64,000 nucleotides of DNA from Colwellia sp. E2M01. Lineage in GTDB: Bacteria; Pseudomonadota; Gammaproteobacteria; Enterobacterales; Alteromonadaceae. The notes under the pieces are model-generated. The model made no database searches. It had not been told where the DNA came from and was given only the letters and a program-made list of their open reading frames with translations. Made by a program: the position numbers and the translations under genes. Shown here in pieces: positions 56,329-64,000 of this stretch. The stretch is from positions 1-64,000 of the forward strand of contig NZ_JAHKPR010000075.1 of the NCBI RefSeq assembly GCF_018860585.1, in the 5' to 3' direction. Positions within the stretch are counted from its first letter, which is position 1. Every line of letters starts with the position of its first letter.

Positions 56329-57888
56329 TTAATTCAAAAACGCTTGATATGCTTGGTTTTCAGTTTCTTCTCGCCATTGGTAACCTAAATCATCAAGATG
56401 TTTGAAAAACTCTGTTTGTTGGCTGTCAGCAAGTTCAAAGCCTGTTAATACCTGTCCAAAAGCTGCGCCGTGGTTGCGATAATGAAATAAAGTGATATTC
56501 CAATGCTCGCCCATTGCCGCTAAAAACTTTTCTAACGCGCCAGGGTGTTCTGGAAACTCAAAGCTAAATAACCGTTCATTTTGTTCATTGTTGGTGTTTT
56601 CAGGATTTTTACCACCAATCATGTAACGAACATGCAATTTTGCTAATTCATTGTCAGTAAAATCAATGGCTTGGTAATTAGCTGTGTGTAAGTCTTGTAA
56701 TAGCTGTTGTCGTTCTTCAACAGTTCCACCTAAACGTACACCAACAAATACTTCGGCGCAGGCTTTACCTGAATAACGGTAGTTAAACTCGGTAATGGCA
56801 CGATTGCCTATAGTTTGACAAAAACGTTTAAAGCTGCCTTTTTCTTCGGGAATAGTTACCGCTAAAATAGCTTCTTTTTTCTCACCTAATTCACAGCGTT
56901 CAGAGACATAGCGTAAGGTATGAAAATTCATATTTGCGCCAGATAAAACAGCCGTTAAGGTTTCGTCACCTTTACTGGTTTGGCAATATTTTTGTAAGCC
57001 AGCCAAAGAAAGTGCACCGGCAGGCTCAGCTATAACACGAGTTTGCTCAAAGATATCTTTAATTGAAGCACATATTTCATCAGTAGTTACGGTAATAACT
57101 TCATCACAATATCGTTGTATTAAATCAAAGGTGTGTTGACCAATGCGTTTAACGGCAACACCGTCAGCAAATAATCCTACTTGCTCAAGATCAACTGGCT
57201 GTCTAGCGGCTAATGCTGCTTTTAAACAGGCAGAATCTTCGGCTTCAACACCAATTATTTTAGTCTCTGGGCGTAACTGCTTTATATAAACGGCCATGCC
57301 GGCAAGTAAGCCGCCGCCGCCAACAGGAATGAAAATAACATCACCCTTGGGTAGTTGCTGTAATAGCTCTTTGGCAACGGTGCCTTGACCTGCAATAACA
57401 TCAACATCATCAAACGGGTGGATAACTGTTTTATTTTCGGCAGCAGCATACTCCATTGAAGCGGCTTGCGCTTCGTTAAAGCTATTGCCTACTAAACGAA
57501 CTTCACCACCAAAACGTTTTACATTGTCTACTTTAATATCAGGTGTGGTTTTAGGCATAACTATTGTGGCTTTAATACCTAATTTACTAGCAGCTAAAGC
57601 TAAGCCTTGAGCGTGATTACCTGCTGAGGCAGCAATAACGCCATGAAGACATTGTTCTTCGGTTAAGCTGTTAAGCTTGTTATAAGCGCCACGTAATTTA
57701 AATGAATGTACAGGTTGTTGATCTTCACGCTTTAAGTATATTTGGTTATTTAAACGTGTTGATAGTTTAGTGCAATGTGTTAATTCGGTTTCAACCGCCA
57801 CATCGTAAACTGGTGCTAGCAAAATACGTCTGAGGTAAGAAAGACCTTCTTCTTGTGGGGATAATTGCGGGTGATTTTGCTCGTCCAT
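56329..57888 (-). CDS. ilvA: Threonine ammonia-lyase, biosynthetic
   Basis: A 519-residue PLP enzyme converting threonine to 2-oxobutanoate, the first step of isoleucine synthesis. The catalytic domain (about 20-330) has the PLP Lys in HSFKLRGAYNKL, AASAGNHAQGLALAA and a VGGGGLLAGMAVY phosphate loop. Two ACT-like regulatory domains follow (about 335-415 and 430-505), with FSFEFPEHPGALEKFLAAMG. Length matches E. coli IlvA (514), so isoleucine feedback is expected. It is the last gene of the ilv operon, 396 bases after ilvD. Its enamine product is the substrate of RidA. Confidence 0.96.
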   Translation of the reverse strand: MDEQNHPQLSPQEEGLSYLRRILLAPVYDVAVETELTHCTKLSTRLNNQIYLKREDQQPVHSFKLRGAYNKLNSLTEEQCLHGVIAASAGNHAQGLALAASKLGIKATIVMPKTTPDIKVDNVKRFGGEVRLVGNSFNEAQAASMEYAAAENKTVIHPFDDVDVIAGQGTVAKELLQQLPKGDVIFIPVGGGGLLAGMAVYIKQLRPETKIIGVEAEDSACLKAALAARQPVDLEQVGLFADGVAVKRIGQHTFDLIQRYCDEVITVTTDEICASIKDIFEQTRVIAEPAGALSLAGLQKYCQTSKGDETLTAVLSGANMNFHTLRYVSERCELGEKKEAILAVTIPEEKGSFKRFCQTIGNRAITEFNYRYSGKACAEVFVGVRLGGTVEERQQLLQDLHTANYQAIDFTDNELAKLHVRYMIGGKNPENTNNEQNERLFSFEFPEHPGALEKFLAAMGEHWNITLFHYRNHGAAFGQVLTGFELADSQQTEFFKHLDDLGYQWREETENQAYQAFLN

Positions 57889-58040
57889 TTTATTTAACCT
57901 TAACCTATTTTTGTAGAGTTTATTTTGTAGAACTTGGGTCGTCTAAAAATCAAAAACCTAAGTCGTCATAATGGTTTATGGCGTACTTAGGTTTTAGGTA
58001 ACTTATTCAATGTAACTAATATTACTGCTTAACGCGAAAA

Positions 58041-58075
58041 ACAATGGATCTTCGACTAGACACTTCGAAGATGAC
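58041..58075. repeat. Dispersed repeat, ATCTTCGA/TCGAAGAT half
   Basis: ACAATGGATCTTCGACTAGA starts the element, with stem ATCTTCGA (58048-58055) and TCGAAGAT (58065-58072), ending ATGAC. It equals the second half of the copy at 24486-24565. Confidence 0.75.
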
Positions 58076-58077
58076 GG

Positions 58078-58107
58078 CATCAATACATCAATACATCAAT
58101 ACATCAA
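58078..58107. repeat. Tandem 8-bp repeat (CATCAATA x3.75)
   Basis: Three full copies of CATCAATA plus CATCAA between two dispersed repeat halves in the ilvD-ilvA gap. Confidence 0.85.
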
Positions 58108-58129
58108 GCAGTAAGCGCTATTGTATTTT

Positions 58130-58165
58130 CGTCATTCCCGAAGTTACTTGTCGGGAATCCATAAC
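58130..58165. repeat. Dispersed repeat, ATTCCCGA/TCGGGAAT half
   Basis: CGTCATTCCCGA then TCGGGAATCC; stem 58134-58141 with 58151-58158. It resembles the first half of the copy at 8174. Confidence 0.7.
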
Positions 58166-58177
58166 TTTTGAAGAGCT

Positions 58178-58246
58178 TTAAAACTAATCTTCAATACCAT
58201 CAAGTAAATCACGGTTACGAACGGCACCTTTGTCCGCACTTGTTGC
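58178..58246 (-). repeat. Duplicated 3' end of ilvD, downstream copy
   Basis: 69 bases identical, except one position (58223), to 58279-58347, which encodes the C-terminus of IlvD including its stop. The offset is 101 bases. The copy lies beyond the real stop, has no start and is noncoding. Confidence 0.92.
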
Positions 58247-58284
58247 TCTTTAGCATTATTGCGCGTAGTTTTTATATGTTAAAA

Positions 58285-60144
58285 CTAATCTTCAATACCA
58301 TCAAGTAAATCACGGTTACGAACAGCACCTTTGTCCGCACTTGTTGCCAACATAGCGTAGTTCTTTAATGCGTAGCTAATTGGGCGAACACGGTTAGCAG
58401 GTTTCCAAGCGTCTTTACCTTTCGCTTCCATCGCTGCTTTACGTGTCGCTAATTCTTCATCACTCACTTGTAAAGTAATTTCACGCGTTGGAATATCAAT
58501 ATGGATAATATCGCCTTGCTCAACAAGAGCAATAGTACCGCCACTGCCCGCTTCAGGAGACACGTGACCAATTGATAAACCTGAAGTACCACCAGAGAAA
58601 CGACCGTCAGTTAATAAAGCACAAGCTTTACCTAAACCCATAGATTTTAAGTAGGTAGTTGGGTAAAGCATTTCTTGCATACCTGGACCACCTTTAGGGC
58701 CTTCGTAACGAATAACTACTACTTCGCCAGCAACTACTTTACCGTCAAGAATACCCGCTACTGCGTCGTCTTGACTTTCAAAAATATGTGCAGGACCAGT
58801 AAATGTTAAGTTATCGTCATCTACACCAGCAGTTTTAACTACACAGCCATCAACAGCAATGTTGCCTGAAAGTACAGCTAAACCGCCTTCAAGAGAGAAA
58901 GCATTATCAATGCTACGAATACAACCGTTAGCTCTGTCATCATCTAATGTGTCCCAACGACAATCTTGGCTAAATGCTTTAGTGGTACGAATACCTGCAG
59001 GGCCTGCTCGGTAGAACTTTTTAACTTCTTCGTCATCAGTTAGTGTGATGTCGTATTTGGCGATAACATCAGCTAACGTTGTACCTAATATGTTTGGAAC
59101 GCTTGTGGTAAGTAAGTTAGCACGTGCTAATTCACCTAAAATAGATATAACACCACCAGCGCGATGCACGTCTTCCATATGATATTCAGGAGTAGACGGT
59201 GCAACTTTACATAATTGCGGAACCAGACGTGATAACTTGTCCATGTCGTCCATGGTGTAATCAATTTCAGCTTCTTGCGCGATAGCAAGTAAATGTAAGA
59301 TGGTATTTGTAGAACCACCCATAGCAATATCTAAACACATGGCATTGTGTAAGGCATCTTTACATGCGATGTTACGAGGTAATGCAGAGTCGTCATTGTC
59401 TTGGTAGTAACGTTTTGTTAACTCAACAATTTGTTTACCCGCTTTTAAAAATAACTCTTCGCGATCGGCGTGAGTTGCTAGCATTGAACCGTTACCAGGC
59501 AAGGCTAAACCAAGCGCTTCTGCTAAACAGTTCATTGAGTTAGCAGTAAACATGCCTGAACATGAGCCACAAGTAGGACAAGCAGAGCGTTCAATGTTGT
59601 CGCTGTCTTCATCACTTACTGTTGGATCGGCACCTTTGATCATGGCATCAACTAAATCAAGTTTAATGATGTTTTTAGAAAGCGTTGTTTTACCTGCTTC
59701 CATTGGGCCACCTGAAACAAAAATTACAGGGATATTAAGGCGCATTGCAGCCATCATCATACCTGGAGTAATTTTGTCACAATTTGAAATACAAACCATG
59801 GCATCAGCACAGTGAGCATTTACCATGTATTCAACTGAATCGGCAATTAAGTCGCGTGATGGTAAGCTGTAAAGCATACCTGAGTGACCCATAGCAATAC
59901 CGTCATCTACGGCGATAGTGTTAAATTCTTTAGCTACACCACCGGCTTCTTCAATGGCGCCAGCAACTAATTGACCCATGTCTTTTAAATGTACGTGACC
60001 TGGAACAAATTGCGTAAACGAGTTAACTACAGCGACAATTGGTTTGCCAAAATCGCCGTCTGTCATGCCTGTTGCGCGCCATAAAGCACGAGCGCCTGCC
60101 ATGTTACGGCCTTGAGTGGAAGTTGCAGATCTTAATTTAGGCAT
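58285..60144 (-). CDS. ilvD: Dihydroxy-acid dehydratase
   Basis: A 619-residue Fe-S enzyme that dehydrates 2,3-dihydroxy acids to the 2-oxo acid precursors of valine, isoleucine and leucine. Cluster-binding Cys are in [17 protein letters not shown] and [16 protein letters not shown]. The C-terminal region has [20 protein letters not shown] and [17 protein letters not shown] chose ATG 60144 ([19 protein letters not shown]), matching E. coli IlvD (616). The frame extends 21 residues upstream without support. It lies 241 bases after ilvE, with a hairpin element in the gap, and 396 bases before ilvA. Confidence 0.97.
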   Translation of the reverse strand: MPKLRSATSTQGRNMAGARALWRATGMTDGDFGKPIVAVVNSFTQFVPGHVHLKDMGQLVAGAIEEAGGVAKEFNTIAVDDGIAMGHSGMLYSLPSRDLIADSVEYMVNAHCADAMVCISNCDKITPGMMMAAMRLNIPVIFVSGGPMEAGKTTLSKNIIKLDLVDAMIKGADPTVSDEDSDNIERSACPTCGSCSGMFTANSMNCLAEALGLALPGNGSMLATHADREELFLKAGKQIVELTKRYYQDNDDSALPRNIACKDALHNAMCLDIAMGGSTNTILHLLAIAQEAEIDYTMDDMDKLSRLVPQLCKVAPSTPEYHMEDVHRAGGVISILGELARANLLTTSVPNILGTTLADVIAKYDITLTDDEEVKKFYRAGPAGIRTTKAFSQDCRWDTLDDDRANGCIRSIDNAFSLEGGLAVLSGNIAVDGCVVKTAGVDDDNLTFTGPAHIFESQDDAVAGILDGKVVAGEVVVIRYEGPKGGPGMQEMLYPTTYLKSMGLGKACALLTDGRFSGGTSGLSIGHVSPEAGSGGTIALVEQGDIIHIDIPTREITLQVSDEELATRKAAMEAKGKDAWKPANRVRPISYALKNYAMLATSADKGAVRNRDLLDGIED

Positions 60145-60311
60145 GATGTTGAGTCCCGTTTGAAATTTGAGAGGTGAATTAAATTTTAAAGCCCAATTAA
60201 TGAGCATTATTTCATCGTAAAACGTACAGAGTATAGTTTTTAAATTAGAACTTAGTCTCTGTTTTTATTTTTGTACTTCTTGATCTAACAGCCTTAACTA
60301 ATAGGCTAGTA

Positions 60312-60379
60312 TTTTGACGCTAGAACAAGGCAGGAGCGCGGAGCCTATGGCACTCCTAACGAAGAACTAGTGTTCAAAA
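60312..60379. repeat. Nested inverted-repeat element between ilvE and ilvD
   Basis: Outer arms TTTTGACGCTAG (60312-60323) and CTAGTGTTCAAAA (60367-60379) pair with one bulge. Inner arms AGGAG (60332-60336) and CTCCT (60353-60357) also pair. It lies immediately upstream (rightward) of the stop-proximal end of the ilvE gene, within the operon transcript. Confidence 0.6.
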
Positions 60380-60385
60380 GGCAGT

Positions 60386-61312
60386 CTATTCTACTGACTC
60401 CAACCAGCCCCATTTGTCTTCGGTGCTACCGTCAAAAATACCAAAGAAAGCTTCTTGTAGTTTCTTGGTAATTGGACCACGAGAGCCTGAGCCTACAGGT
60501 AAACCGTCTACCGTTTTAACAGGAACAATTTCAGTTGCAGTGCCTGTCATGAAAAACTCATCAGCAATGTATAACGCGTCACGAGCAATGGCTTCTTCGC
60601 GTACTTCGTAACCTAAATCAGCTGCTAAGGTCATTACCACATCACGTGTTAAGCCAGTTAGTATAGACGCTGAACTTGGTGGCGTATAAATAACACCTTT
60701 ACGTACTAAAAATAAGTTTTGACCTGCGCCTTCACTTACCATGTTATTTACGTCTAATGCGATACCTTCAGTGTAACCGTGGCGAGCCGCTTCAGTAGAA
60801 ATTAATTGTGATGATAAGTAGTTACCACCGGCTTTTGCTGCAGTAGGCATAGTGTTTGGTGCTAAACGATTCCAGCTAGAAACGCCAACATCAACGCCGT
60901 CTTCAATCGCTTCAGCGCCTAAGTAAGCTTCCCAACTAAAGGCTGCAATCATAGCGTCAGCAATGGCATCTGCAGGTGGACGTAAGCCCATACCTATATC
61001 ACCTAAGAAAAATAACGGACGTAAGTAAGCTGATTTTAAGCCATTTTTAACAACAGAATCTTTACAGGCTTGAATGATCTCTTCTTGCGTGTAAGGAATG
61101 TTCATGCGGTAAATTTTAGCAGAATTGAAAAGACGCTCAATGTGTTCTTCTAAACGGAAAATACATGTACCTTTATGAGTTTCATAAGCACGAATACCTT
61201 CAAATACTGAAGAGCCGTAATGAAGTGCGTGACTCATTACGTGTACAGTAGCGTTTTGCCACGGCATTAATTCACCGTTAAACCAAATTAAGTCTGCGTT
61301 TACTTTTGCCAT
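60386..61312 (-). CDS. ilvE: Branched-chain-amino-acid aminotransferase
   Basis: A 308-residue fold-type IV PLP enzyme, the last step in synthesis of valine, leucine and isoleucine. It begins MAKVNADLIWFNGELMPWQN and has HALHYGSSVFEGIRAYE, RLFNSAKIYRMNIP, KAGGNYLSSQLISTEAARHG with the PLP Lys, and SILTGLTRDVVMTLA. Length matches E. coli IlvE (309). AGGA lies about 8 bases before the ATG. It follows ilvM by 115 bases in the same direction, within the ilv operon. Confidence 0.97.
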   Translation of the reverse strand: MAKVNADLIWFNGELMPWQNATVHVMSHALHYGSSVFEGIRAYETHKGTCIFRLEEHIERLFNSAKIYRMNIPYTQEEIIQACKDSVVKNGLKSAYLRPLFFLGDIGMGLRPPADAIADAMIAAFSWEAYLGAEAIEDGVDVGVSSWNRLAPNTMPTAAKAGGNYLSSQLISTEAARHGYTEGIALDVNNMVSEGAGQNLFLVRKGVIYTPPSSASILTGLTRDVVMTLAADLGYEVREEAIARDALYIADEFFMTGTATEIVPVKTVDGLPVGSGSRGPITKKLQEAFFGIFDGSTEDKWGWLESVE

Positions 61313-61427
61313 TTTCTTTTCCTAGTTGTGTTCTTTTTCAGTTTAGCTTCTCGGTGCATAAGCCCAAAAAGCTAGAGTAAAGCAGAACGAATTTATTTTA
61401 ATACGAATTATATTAGGGTAATAAGCG

Positions 61428-61703
61428 TTATATTGAAGCAGCAACTAGCTCTTCACTATTGTCAACTTCAACGCCTTTGATATCGATTAATTTATTTATT
61501 TGATCGACTAATAAGCTGATAGGGCGTTCGCTACTAACACTTAACGTAATAGTACCGATATTGTTGCCGGTATTTACTTCAGCATGCATACCGTTGATTA
61601 AGAAGCCCCGGTAACGAGTGACTTGTAGAATTCTTTCTAACACCACTTGTCTATCATCAACCATAATGATTAATTTGTACTTATTTAGTGTGGTAGGTTT
61701 CAT
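61428..61703 (-). CDS. ilvM: Acetolactate synthase small subunit
   Basis: A 91-residue ACT-domain protein of the IlvM type, the regulatory partner of acetolactate synthase II. The segment DDRQVVLERILQVTRYRGF then NGMHAEVNT matches the ACT core. I chose the ATG at 61703 (MKPTTLNKYKL), 1 base after the ilvG stop and with GGAGAG about 8 bases upstream inside ilvG. A GTG at 61712 would overlap ilvG. Length is near E. coli IlvM (87). Coupled to ilvG. Confidence 0.93.
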   Translation of the reverse strand: MKPTTLNKYKLIIMVDDRQVVLERILQVTRYRGFLINGMHAEVNTGNNIGTITLSVSSERPISLLVDQINKLIDIKGVEVDNSEELVAASI

Positions 61704-61704
61704 C

Positions 61705-63369
61705 TTAAACACTCTCCATCATTTTGTCGTTTGCAGTATTTGGCGGTACTAATGGCCAAACATTTTCTGCGGCATCAATTTTTACTTGTAATAAGTACGG
61801 ACCTTCGTGATCAAGCATTTCTTCAACAGCAGCGTCTATTTCATGCTTTTTGCTGATTTCTTTTGCGGTAATATCAAAAGATCTGGCTAACATAAGGAAG
61901 TCAGGGTTATCTGATAAATCTGTTTCGCTTAAGCGACCTTCAAAGAATAAATCTTGCCATTGACGAACCATACCTAATTTTGCGTTATCAATAAGCAAAA
62001 TTTTCACCGGTATTTGGTAACGTTTTATGGTGGCTAATTCTTGAATATTCATCATGATTGAGCCGTCACCTGATACCACAATAACGGTATCGTGTGGACG
62101 TGATATTTGTGCACCAATTGCTGCAGGTAAACCAAAGCCCATGGTGCCCATGCCGCCACTGGTTAAAAAGTTACTTGGATCATCAAAAGCCATGTGTTGC
62201 GCAGCCCACATTTGATGTTGACCAACATCAGTAGTAACACAAGTATTTGTAGGCATTTTGTCGCTAATTGCTTTTAACACAGCAGGTGCGTAAATATTTT
62301 CACCTGGGTGATCATAACGCCATGCGCAATCAATTTTGTTTTGCTTTAATTTTTCTTGCCAAGGAGCAATATCTAATGTGCTAGATAATTGTGGTAAGTT
62401 AGCTTTTAAGTCACCTAAAATGGCAACATCAGCTTTACGGCGTTTGTTAATTTCAGCGGTATCAATGTCAAAGTGAATTACTTTAGCGTGCGGAGCAAAC
62501 TCATCAAGCTTACCTGTTACTCGGTCATCAAAACGAGCACCAACTACTACTAATAAATCACTTTCTTGTACTGCCATGTTAGCGGCTTTAGTACCGTGCA
62601 TACCTAACATGCCTAGGTAATTTTCATTATCTGGGTTTATAGCGCCTAAACCTTTTAAGGTTGAAACACATGGCATACCTGTTTTGTTAGCAAAATCGCG
62701 AACTTCATCAATAGCGTTAGCCATACCTACACCACCACCTACGTATAAAATAGGTTGTTTAGCTGTAGTTAAAAGCTCAAGGGCATTGCCAATATCAGCT
62801 AATGGTAACTGTACTTTGTTTTCTAAATGAGAAAGTTTGTCAAAGCGCGCAGTAACTTCTGCTAATTGTATATCTTTTGGAATATCAACAAGTACAGGAC
62901 CTTGACGACCTTCTAAAGCAATTTCAAAAGCTTGGTAAAGTACTTTTTCTAAATCATCAATATCGGTAACTTGGAAAGAATGCTTAGTACAGGCAAGTGA
63001 TAAACCAAAAATATCAATTTCTTGGAAAGCATCACTACCCATAGCACCAGTAGGTACTTGACCTGTTATAGCAACTACAGGAATAGAATCAGCTAGGGCA
63101 TCAGCAAGGCCAGTAATCAAGTTTGTTGCACCAGGACCAGAGGTAGCTAAACACACACCTACAGTATCAGCAGCACGTGCGTAACCAACGGCTGAAAATG
63201 CAGCACCTTGTTCGTGACGGCATAAAAAGTGTTTTACATCGCTATGATACAAAGCGTCATAAATTGGCATAATGGCACCACCCGGGTAGCCAAAGACGTG
63301 TTTTACGCCATGCTCTTGTAATACTTCAAATAATAATGCGCCGCCTGTTAGCGTTTTGCTTTCGGTCAT
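61705..63369 (-). CDS. ilvG: Acetolactate synthase large subunit
   Basis: A 554-residue thiamine-diphosphate enzyme making 2-acetolactate or 2-aceto-2-hydroxybutanoate. N-terminal domain: [14 protein letters not shown] and [16 protein letters not shown], with the catalytic Glu in HEQG. Central domain: about 190-345. C-terminal TPP-binding domain: [20 protein letters not shown] then [15 protein letters not shown]. Intact over the full length (E. coli IlvG 548), with no frameshift of the K-12 kind. GGAATC precedes the ATG. It is the first structural gene after the ilvL attenuator; the pairing with IlvM identifies it as isozyme II. Confidence 0.96.
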   Translation of the reverse strand: MTESKTLTGGALLFEVLQEHGVKHVFGYPGGAIMPIYDALYHSDVKHFLCRHEQGAAFSAVGYARAADTVGVCLATSGPGATNLITGLADALADSIPVVAITGQVPTGAMGSDAFQEIDIFGLSLACTKHSFQVTDIDDLEKVLYQAFEIALEGRQGPVLVDIPKDIQLAEVTARFDKLSHLENKVQLPLADIGNALELLTTAKQPILYVGGGVGMANAIDEVRDFANKTGMPCVSTLKGLGAINPDNENYLGMLGMHGTKAANMAVQESDLLVVVGARFDDRVTGKLDEFAPHAKVIHFDIDTAEINKRRKADVAILGDLKANLPQLSSTLDIAPWQEKLKQNKIDCAWRYDHPGENIYAPAVLKAISDKMPTNTCVTTDVGQHQMWAAQHMAFDDPSNFLTSGGMGTMGFGLPAAIGAQISRPHDTVIVVSGDGSIMMNIQELATIKRYQIPVKILLIDNAKLGMVRQWQDLFFEGRLSETDLSDNPDFLMLARSFDITAKEISKKHEIDAAVEEMLDHEGPYLLQVKIDAAENVWPLVPPNTANDKMMESV

Positions 63370-63446
63370 GATGATTCCAATTTTTATCTTGTTAATTTCA
63401 GTATTTTCAGTATTTTTTGCTTTGCACTACATAACTCAAAAGTGCT

Positions 63447-63480
63447 AAAACGAAAACCCTCGGTTCTTGCGAAGCGAGGG
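63447..63480 (-). terminator. ilv attenuator terminator
   Basis: Read leftward: CCCTCG, a C-C mismatch, TTC-GCAA-GAA (a GNRA loop), then CGAGGG and TTTTCGTTTT. The CCCTCG arm (63475-63480) can instead pair with CGAGGG in the leader coding region (63520-63525), giving the alternative antiterminator. Confidence 0.85.
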
Positions 63481-63510
63481 CTTATTTTTTGATTGAATGC
63501 TTTCTTTAGT

Positions 63511-63585
63511 TCAACAAAACCCTCGAGATGATCTAATTATCACCACGACGAGAAGTTTTACTATAATAATGTTGAATCGATGCAT
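63511..63585 (-). CDS. ilvL: ilv operon leader peptide
   Basis: A 24-codon frame from ATG 63585 to TGA 63511. The control region reads NIIIVKLLVVVII, with 5 Ile, 4 Val and 2 Leu in 13 residues, followed by RSSRGF. This is the hallmark of ilvGMEDA attenuation: ribosome stalling at Ile, Val or Leu codons when charged tRNA is short favours the antiterminator. The last third of the frame contains the CGAGGG that can pair with the terminator arm. Only a weak ribosome site (AAGACA) is visible. It lies between the promoter and the terminator, as expected. Confidence 0.92.
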   Translation of the reverse strand: MHRFNIIIVKLLVVVIIRSSRGFC

Positions 63586-63714
63586 TTCATTGTCTTATAT
63601 GTATTAAGTTGGCTGAATAAATTTATAAATTCAGCATTGTTTGTCTATTGTTTTAATGCCTATAGCTTAGCCAAAGAGTTATTTTGGCGGCTCATATAAT
63701 AGTCAAGCCCGCGC

Positions 63715-63744
63715 ATTATAGCTTTTTTTTGCAGCAGACGACAA
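63715..63744 (-). promoter_or_regulatory. Likely promoter of the ilv operon
   Basis: Read leftward: TTGTCG (63744-63739), an 18-base spacer, then perfect TATAAT (63720-63715). It predicts a start near 63708-63706, about 120 bases before ilvL. A second weaker pair (TTGACT with AATAAC, 17 apart) lies just downstream. Confidence 0.65.
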
Positions 63745-63812
63745 GGGCTAATAAAGCCAATTAATAATATTTGAACTACACTGAAAACAGGAATCATTAA
63801 AATGGAATTTTT

Positions 63813-64000
63813 ATGTCACTTTCTTGCGTATATAGCAGAGCCCGAATAGGGCTTGAATCCCCTCTTGTAACCGTTGAAGTGCATCTTGCTAATGGCTTAC
63901 CAGCGTTTAATATTGTCGGTTTACCTGAAGCCTCGGTGAAAGAATCAAAAGATAGAGTACGTAGTGCAATAATCAATTGTGGCTATGAGTTCCCCGCAAA
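63813..64000 (+). CDS. comM: ComM/YifB-family Mg-chelatase-like ATPase (partial, 5' end)
   Basis: An open frame from ATG 63813 to the right edge, 62 codons visible. It begins [20 protein letters not shown] and continues [20 protein letters not shown] then [13 protein letters not shown], the N-terminal domain of YifB/ComM proteins, which help recombine transforming DNA by branch migration. The ATPase domain lies beyond the window. An ATG at 63802 is in another frame and closes quickly. comM next to and divergent from ilvL is the same neighbourhood as yifB in E. coli. Confidence 0.9.
   Translation, partial: MSLSCVYSRARIGLESPLVTVEVHLANGLPAFNIVGLPEASVKESKDRVRSAIINCGYEFPA

Noticed and set aside
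56193-58165. CRISPR array from the repeated palindromes
   Set aside because: No regular spacers or repeats of 25-35 bases, and no cas genes.
58178-58246. Possible separate ilvD pseudogene
   Set aside because: Only the last 69 bases are duplicated, in tandem. It is better described as a partial repeat than as a pseudogene.
63612-63700. TTGACT-N17-AATAAC as main ilv promoter
   Set aside because: The -10 is weak. The TATAAT at 63715-63720 with TTGTCG at 18 bases is the better candidate.

Overview
The window looks like chromosome from an AT-rich marine gammaproteobacterium of the Alteromonadales, most likely Colwelliaceae (Colwellia or Thalassotalea-like). This is inferred from four things: the gene order gmk-rpoZ-spoT-trmH-recG, an ilvLGMEDA operon divergent from comM, many signalling proteins (two chemotaxis receptors, two GGDEF/EAL proteins), and a DUF4212 plus VC_2705-type sodium symporter pair with a PEP-CTERM-like surface protein. 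I see no insertion sequence, prophage, CRISPR array, tRNA or rRNA.

Layout: (1) 1-1557, two leftward genes of unknown function, one cut by the edge. (2) 1715-8059, a rightward four-gene cluster: class III aminotransferase, PHP-glycosyltransferase fusion, phosphatidylserine-decarboxylase paralogue and an Mpo1/DUF962-like membrane protein. It is closed by a perfect terminator and looks like a membrane-lipid pathway I cannot name. (3) 8373-15456, recG, trmH, ridA, spoT, rpoZ and gmk on the minus strand. (4) 15695-21197, a YqjK/YqjE/YqjD-like trio, an aspartate-type aminotransferase, an EAL-CBS-GGDEF protein and a DUF445 protein. (5) 21415-24420, greB and tex on the plus strand. (6) 24624-24988, a strong unannotated small RNA candidate. 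(7) 25013-37114, a chemotaxis receptor, a DcaP-like porin, an S9 peptidase, an M17 aminopeptidase, a DnaQ-like exonuclease, a cNMP/CBS/DUF294 protein and a second receptor. (8) 37410-39610, a DsbA/FrnE-like protein and an AhpD-like protein, divergent from a TetR regulator with three matching operators. (9) 39937-48793, the symporter pair, a PAS-GGDEF-EAL protein, a lipoprotein, a Bax-like hydrolase, an AraC regulator, a PEBP protein and a DUF4442 protein. (10) 49001-54475, CusA- and CusB-type metal efflux genes and a Cys-rich exported protein. (11) 54803-56141, a sigma-54-type promoter, a PEP-CTERM-like protein and a small membrane protein. (12) 56329-63720, the complete ilvLGMEDA operon with attenuator, read leftward, then the start of comM.

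The most interesting item is the noncoding stretch 24624-24988. A near-consensus sigma-70 promoter overlaps a Fur-box-like palindrome. It is followed by three hairpins with the same TTCAGGAC loop on differing, compensated stems, two copies of a smaller hairpin, and a perfect intrinsic terminator. This suggests an iron-responsive RNA that may sequester CsrA or use its loops as seeds. The lipid-like cluster is the second candidate for an undescribed system. The ilv operon carries a readable Ile/Val/Leu-rich leader peptide with mutually exclusive hairpins. Dispersed hairpin repeats of one family occur between many genes, and the 3' end of ilvD is partly duplicated downstream of its stop codon.
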